A DNA stretch of 7,197 bases from a bacterium. GTDB taxonomy: Bacteria > Bacteroidota > Ignavibacteria > Kapaibacteriales > UBA2268. Within the stretch, counting starts at the first letter, position 1. Each line of letters begins with the position of its first letter. Location of the stretch: NCBI GenBank assembly GCA_024710535.1, contig JANJUO010000042.1:1-7197 (forward strand), written 5' to 3'. Below are positions 6,903 through 7,197 of this stretch, piece after piece. Both the position numbers and the translations under genes were made by a program. The notes beneath the pieces are model-generated. The model was given only the letters and a program-made list of their open reading frames with translations, was not told the origin of the DNA and ran no database searches.

Positions 6903-7093
6903 AATCCAATTTGTTCCATTGCCAAATCAAATGGAATGAGTTCTTCATTTTCTGATTTTATTTTATCAAAAACCTTTAAATCTTCAAACTCCTCCAACAT
7001 ATCTAAGATTTGCTGATATTCCAAATAATCAATAATAACAGCGGTTTTATTTCCACTACTATCCACAATAAATTGTTCTTTAATTTCAAACAT
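6899..7093 (-). CDS. Type II antitoxin (RelB/Phd-YefM-like)
   Basis: This 64-residue acidic protein lies directly upstream of, and overlaps by 4 bases, the RelE-type toxin, so it is the antitoxin. Residues about 5-25 (KEQFIVDSSGNKTAVIIDY) form the short beta-rich start seen in Phd/YefM/RelB-like antitoxins, followed by the EYQQILDMLEEFEDL helix. The acidic C-terminal half (about 34-64, ending FDLAMEQIGL) is expected to wrap the toxin and block its active site. I chose the ATG at 7093, which has GGATAG upstream at 4-9 bases; an in-frame TTG at 7105 would add four residues without a better site. The exact antitoxin family is uncertain from sequence alone. Such proteins usually repress their own promoter, with the toxin as co-repressor. 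Confidence 0.82.
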   Translation of the reverse strand: MFEIKEQFIVDSSGNKTAVIIDYLEYQQILDMLEEFEDLKVFDKIKSENEELIPFDLAMEQIGL

Positions 7094-7123
7094 TTTTCTA
7101 TCCAAAACTATTTAAACGAAACT

Positions 7124-7146
7124 TATAAATAATTATTACATTTATA
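7124..7146. promoter_or_regulatory. Inverted repeat upstream of the antitoxin, candidate autoregulatory operator
   Basis: TATAAAT (7124-7130) and ATTTATA (7140-7146) are exact reverse complements around a 9-base spacer, 31-53 bases before the antitoxin ATG. On the - strand TTGATA (7147-7152), then 17 bases, then TATTTA could be -35 and -10 boxes, so the repeat would overlap the promoter. The arms are pure A/T in an A/T-rich region, so chance is a real alternative. Confidence 0.3.
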
Positions 7147-7169
7147 CATATCAAATTTATTGCAATCCA

Positions 7170-7197
7170 CTATTTCTTTATCACTATCTTTTCAGTT
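7170..7197 (-). CDS. Possible last codons of an upstream gene cut by the right edge
   Basis: On the - strand one frame reads T-E-K-I-V-I-K-K and then TAG (7170-7172). This alternating hydrophobic/basic ending resembles the tail of type IX secretion sorting domains in Bacteroidota-like bacteria. Only eight codons are visible, so chance is likely enough that this is a hint only. Confidence 0.25.

Overview
The window is AT-rich and has compact, mostly bacterial housekeeping-type genes. Several traits point to the Bacteroidota/Chlorobiota/Ignavibacteria/Kapabacteria side of the FCB group: a TPR-transmembrane-coiled-coil histidine kinase, a secreted 23-residue leucine-rich-repeat protein, a DnaK with an acidic C-terminal tail, and a possible type-IX-sorting-like tail at the right edge. 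This placement is inferred from protein style and is not proven by a marker gene.

Layout. Positions 2-1318 (+) hold the 3' part of a TPR sensor histidine kinase cut by the left edge. A hairpin at 1344-1372 separates it from the convergent dnaK (1395-3305, -), which stands alone without grpE or dnaJ. The divergent dnaK/LRR intergenic region (3306-3549) holds a 14-bp-arm inverted repeat with a 9-bp spacer. An extra direct copy of the same element lies nearer dnaK. This is the most interesting unexplained sequence signal in the window and looks like an operator. Then, all on +, come a secreted leucine-rich-repeat protein (3550-4554), a XerC/D-type tyrosine recombinase (4615-5511) and a Gfo/Idh/MocA oxidoreductase (5515-6513). 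The last two are separated by only 3 bp. After a 131-bp gap, a RelE-type toxin and its antitoxin lie on the - strand (6645-7093) and overlap by 4 bp in the order antitoxin-toxin. The last bases may carry the final codons of another - strand gene.

How the genes work together. Only two links are well supported: the toxin-antitoxin pair, and the probable co-transcription of xer with the oxidoreductase. The kinase has no response regulator in view. I see no CRISPR array, insertion sequence, tRNA or rRNA. Nothing here forms a clear undescribed multi-gene system. The best leads are the candidate dnaK operator, the exact 23-residue register of the LRR protein, and the odd LRR-xer-oxidoreductase gene order.
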